Part shown: in pieces, positions 58,786 through 64,000 of the stretch
How the letters are laid out: each line of letters starts with the position of its first letter
Position numbering within the stretch: position 1 is the first letter of the stretch
From: an uncultured Chitinophagaceae bacterium
Lineage (GTDB): Bacteria; Bacteroidota; Bacteroidia; Chitinophagales; Chitinophagaceae
Reading direction: 5' to 3'
Assembly: GCA_937862815.1 (NCBI GenBank)
Contig: CALMED010000002.1
Coordinates: 1 to 64,000 of the forward strand
DNA: 64,000 bases
Program-made: the position numbers and the translations under genes
The notes under the pieces: model-generated
Seen by the model: the letters and a program-made list of their open reading frames with translations, nothing else
Told to the model about the DNA's origin: nothing
Databases searched by the model: none

Positions 58786-60618
58786 TCAGCGGATCAATAG
58801 CATGGTTCCGTTCCGTTCTTCCGGAATATCGTTCTGCGGCAGCCGGTAGCGGATGCGGTAAACGTACAGTCCCGCCGGCTGGGGCTGTCCCTTCCGGGAG
58901 CCGTCCCATCCCGCCAGCGGATCGGTACTGCTGTATACCAGTCCGCCCCAGCGGTTGAACACCTCCATCCGGAAATCAAACAGCACCACGGCGCCGCCCA
59001 CCCGGAAGCGGTCGTTCAGCCCGTCGTTGTTGGGGGTGAAAGCCGAGGGGATGAAGACGGTACAGCGGCCTTCTTCCAGCAATACGCTGCTGGTGGCGGA
59101 TCCGCAGGAGTTCGTCACGGTAACGAGGTAGGTGCCCGGTTGTGTGGCGGTGAAGCGGGGTCCGTTGCTGCCATCCTGCCACCGGTAGCTGAGGTTGTTA
59201 CCGGTAACAGCAGGGTCCAGCACCAGCTGTTCACCCGGGCAGATGCTGCGGCCGGGCCCCAGCCCGGCCGTGGGGAGCGGGTTAATCACCAGGGTGAGGC
59301 TGTCGGCGAACGCACAGACCGCCGGGTCGGGCACAAAGAGGTAGGTGGTGGTGGCCTGGTTGTTGAAGGCGGGGGTCCAACTGCCGGCGATGCCGTTGAC
59401 CGACTGGCCCGGCAAGGGGTTGAGAGTTGTACCGATGCAGAGTGGTGCAAGGGCTTGAAATACAGGACGCTGCGCTGCCAGGAAGGACACACTTCCGGCG
59501 GCCACCGGGCTGCTGCAGCCGGTTTCGGTGCCGGTAATTTGTACGGTGTAAGTACCCGGCCGTGTAGCGGAAAAACTGGCCACATCGCCGGGGCTGGTGG
59601 CGCCGGCCGGAACGGTCCAGAAATAGTTGTACGCTCCCGGCGTACCGGGTACGGCCGTCACCGTGGCTGGTTGTGTTTCGCAGGCGGGGGGCGGGGTTTG
59701 TACCGTTACCGTAGGGTTGGGGTTAACGATGATCTGGAACAGCACGGTGCGGTTGTTGCCGCAGTAGTCGCGGTAGGTGCAGCTCACCGTACGGCTCACG
59801 CTGGCGGGCAGGATCACGCTGTTGGTGGTAGAGTTGCCTTCGCTCCAGCTGTAGTTGCTGCCCAGGTCGGGGGCCAGCAGTTCCACGGATCCGCCTTCGC
59901 AGGCCAGGATGTTGTTGTTGCCGGTGGACAGCCGGAACTGCTGCAGGTTGGAGAGGGAGCCGGTGGAGGCTGATACCGACCAGAAAACGATGGGTTGGTT
60001 GCTGAACCGCTCGCCGATGTGGTTGCGGGTGGAAGTGGCCCGCAGCACCCCGTTGAAAAAGACGCTCAGCCGTTGTGAGGCGGCGTTGAGGTATTCCCAC
60101 TGGATGGTTACATCGTACCAGTTGCCGTCTTCCACATTGCCGCAGTTGAGCAGCAGGCATACCGGCAAGGGCTGGCCGTCGATCACACTGCCGGTGGTGG
60201 TGAGACTTCCGTCGGCATAGATCCCGGTATGGTCGCTGGTGATGTCGTTCAGCGCTTCACCGTTGTTGTGGGTGTCAAATTCCACGATGAGGGAGTTCTT
60301 GATGCCGTTCACGCCCAGCCCGCTGCCAAGGCTGAGGGTGGGGGTGCAGGAGTTGTTGAGCAGGAAGGCGAAGCCATCGGCGCCCGTTCCGTCTTTAATG
60401 CCGAAGTTGAGCTGGAAGCGGAGGTTGAAATTCTGCGCCAGGTTAAGGGGGTAGGTATTGGTGATCATCCCGGCCTGGGTGCTGATATCGTTGGTGAGGC
60501 TGTAGGAAAGAGGGCCGGTTTGCGCCGCAGTTCCCTGGAGGGTGAACTGCTGGGCCGCGACGGGGGAAAACCAGCTCAGAAAAAAAGCAGCAAGCCAGAT
60601 GCGGGGTGAAAATGACAT
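58786..60618 (-). CDS. L-type lectin domain protein with T9SS type B sorting domain
   Basis: A 610-residue secreted protein (signal MSFSPRIWLAAFFLSWFSPVAAQ). The N-terminal ~230 residues form a legume-lectin-like sandwich, with GADGFAFLL and VEFDTHNNGE as metal- and sugar-binding loops. Next come an SRTVSC-type beta domain and two to three Ig-like domains (~250-510), and the C-terminal CHU_C domain (FIPSAFTPNNDGLNDRF…NRWGGLVY) as type B sorting signal. Likely binds glycans at the cell surface. ATG 60618 is chosen over a TTG five codons upstream. Confidence 0.9.
   Translation of the reverse strand: MSFSPRIWLAAFFLSWFSPVAAQQFTLQGTAAQTGPLSYSLTNDISTQAGMITNTYPLNLAQNFNLRFQLNFGIKDGTGADGFAFLLNNSCTPTLSLGSGLGVNGIKNSLIVEFDTHNNGEALNDITSDHTGIYADGSLTTTGSVIDGQPLPVCLLLNCGNVEDGNWYDVTIQWEYLNAASQRLSVFFNGVLRATSTRNHIGERFSNQPIVFWSVSASTGSLSNLQQFRLSTGNNNILACEGGSVELLAPDLGSNYSWSEGNSTTNSVILPASVSRTVSCTYRDYCGNNRTVLFQIIVNPNPTVTVQTPPPACETQPATVTAVPGTPGAYNYFWTVPAGATSPGDVASFSATRPGTYTVQITGTETGCSSPVAAGSVSFLAAQRPVFQALAPLCIGTTLNPLPGQSVNGIAGSWTPAFNNQATTTYLFVPDPAVCAFADSLTLVINPLPTAGLGPGRSICPGEQLVLDPAVTGNNLSYRWQDGSNGPRFTATQPGTYLVTVTNSCGSATSSVLLEEGRCTVFIPSAFTPNNDGLNDRFRVGGAVVLFDFRMEVFNRWGGLVYSSTDPLAGWDGSRKGQPQPAGLYVYRIRYRLPQNDIPEERNGTMLLIR

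Positions 60619-64000
<3,382 letters not shown>

Overview
The window looks like a chromosome segment from a Bacteroidota bacterium, most likely family Chitinophagaceae. The basis is: type IX secretion (T9SS) cargo with both type A and type B sorting domains beside PorP/SprF and OmpA-type partners; a fused CcoN-CcoO cbb3 oxidase; DUF5606, DPP11/S46 and CHU_C families; and several promoters matching the Bacteroidota primary-sigma consensus (TTTG about 18-20 nt before TAnnTTTG). Genus is not resolvable by eye. Most of the window is GC-rich; the first ~2.5 kb is visibly AT-rich and is probably acquired DNA. The last gene (GH2) is also lower in GC than its neighbours.

Layout. 1-2.56 kb: an accessory island with two tandem Rhs-tip toxin/immunity cassettes, each closed by a terminator and a homologous minus-strand remnant of an XRE regulator. 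2.6-17.3 kb: housekeeping and stress genes: GTP-PEPCK (pckG), an acyltransferase, a beta-lactamase-family lipoprotein, an acyltransferase-3 membrane protein, an ArsC/Spx-like protein divergent from an ECF sigma/membrane-protein pair, a TraB/GumN protein, an MBL-rhodanese persulfide dioxygenase, a 1-Cys peroxiredoxin, a GH31 glucosidase, DUF5606 and an M3 oligopeptidase. 17.36-18.14 kb: an unusual non-coding array of 284-bp tandem repeats in which the third copy lacks exactly one arm plus the loop of an internal inverted repeat. 18.2-24.9 kb: a Fur-family regulator and SCO protein, divergent from a MerC protein whose promoter carries a perfect palindrome; then DUF3817, a Cys-rich unknown, an FMO/hydrolase pair and an outer-membrane protein.

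24.1-30.2 kb: acetoacetate-decarboxylase-like and short asparaginase genes, then a signalling block (NarL-type response regulator, soluble PAS histidine kinase, receiver-cNMP-HTH fusion) and Hsp20. 30.3-36.6 kb: a cbb3 oxidase operon read on the minus strand, ccoS-ccoNO-ccoQ-ccoP-ccoG-ccoH-SafE, with a Crp/Fnr-like palindrome upstream. The adjacent receiver-Crp fusion is an attractive but unproven regulator of it. 37-45 kb: DPP11 peptidase, an LRR protein, a polytopic membrane protein, an L,D-transpeptidase-like protein, rpoN with a PAP2-like gene, and a small exported protein.

45.4-60.6 kb: a cell-surface region. A repeat-built T9SS type B protein, PorP/SprF and an OmpA/PD40 protein form one cluster. 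They are followed by a 1749-residue kelch/PKD/Ig protein with a type A sorting domain, a DUF192-like protein, an exported nuclease and an L-type-lectin type B protein. The window ends inside a GH2 beta-galactosidase (61007 onward). No rRNA, tRNA, CRISPR array, integrase or transposase was recognised.
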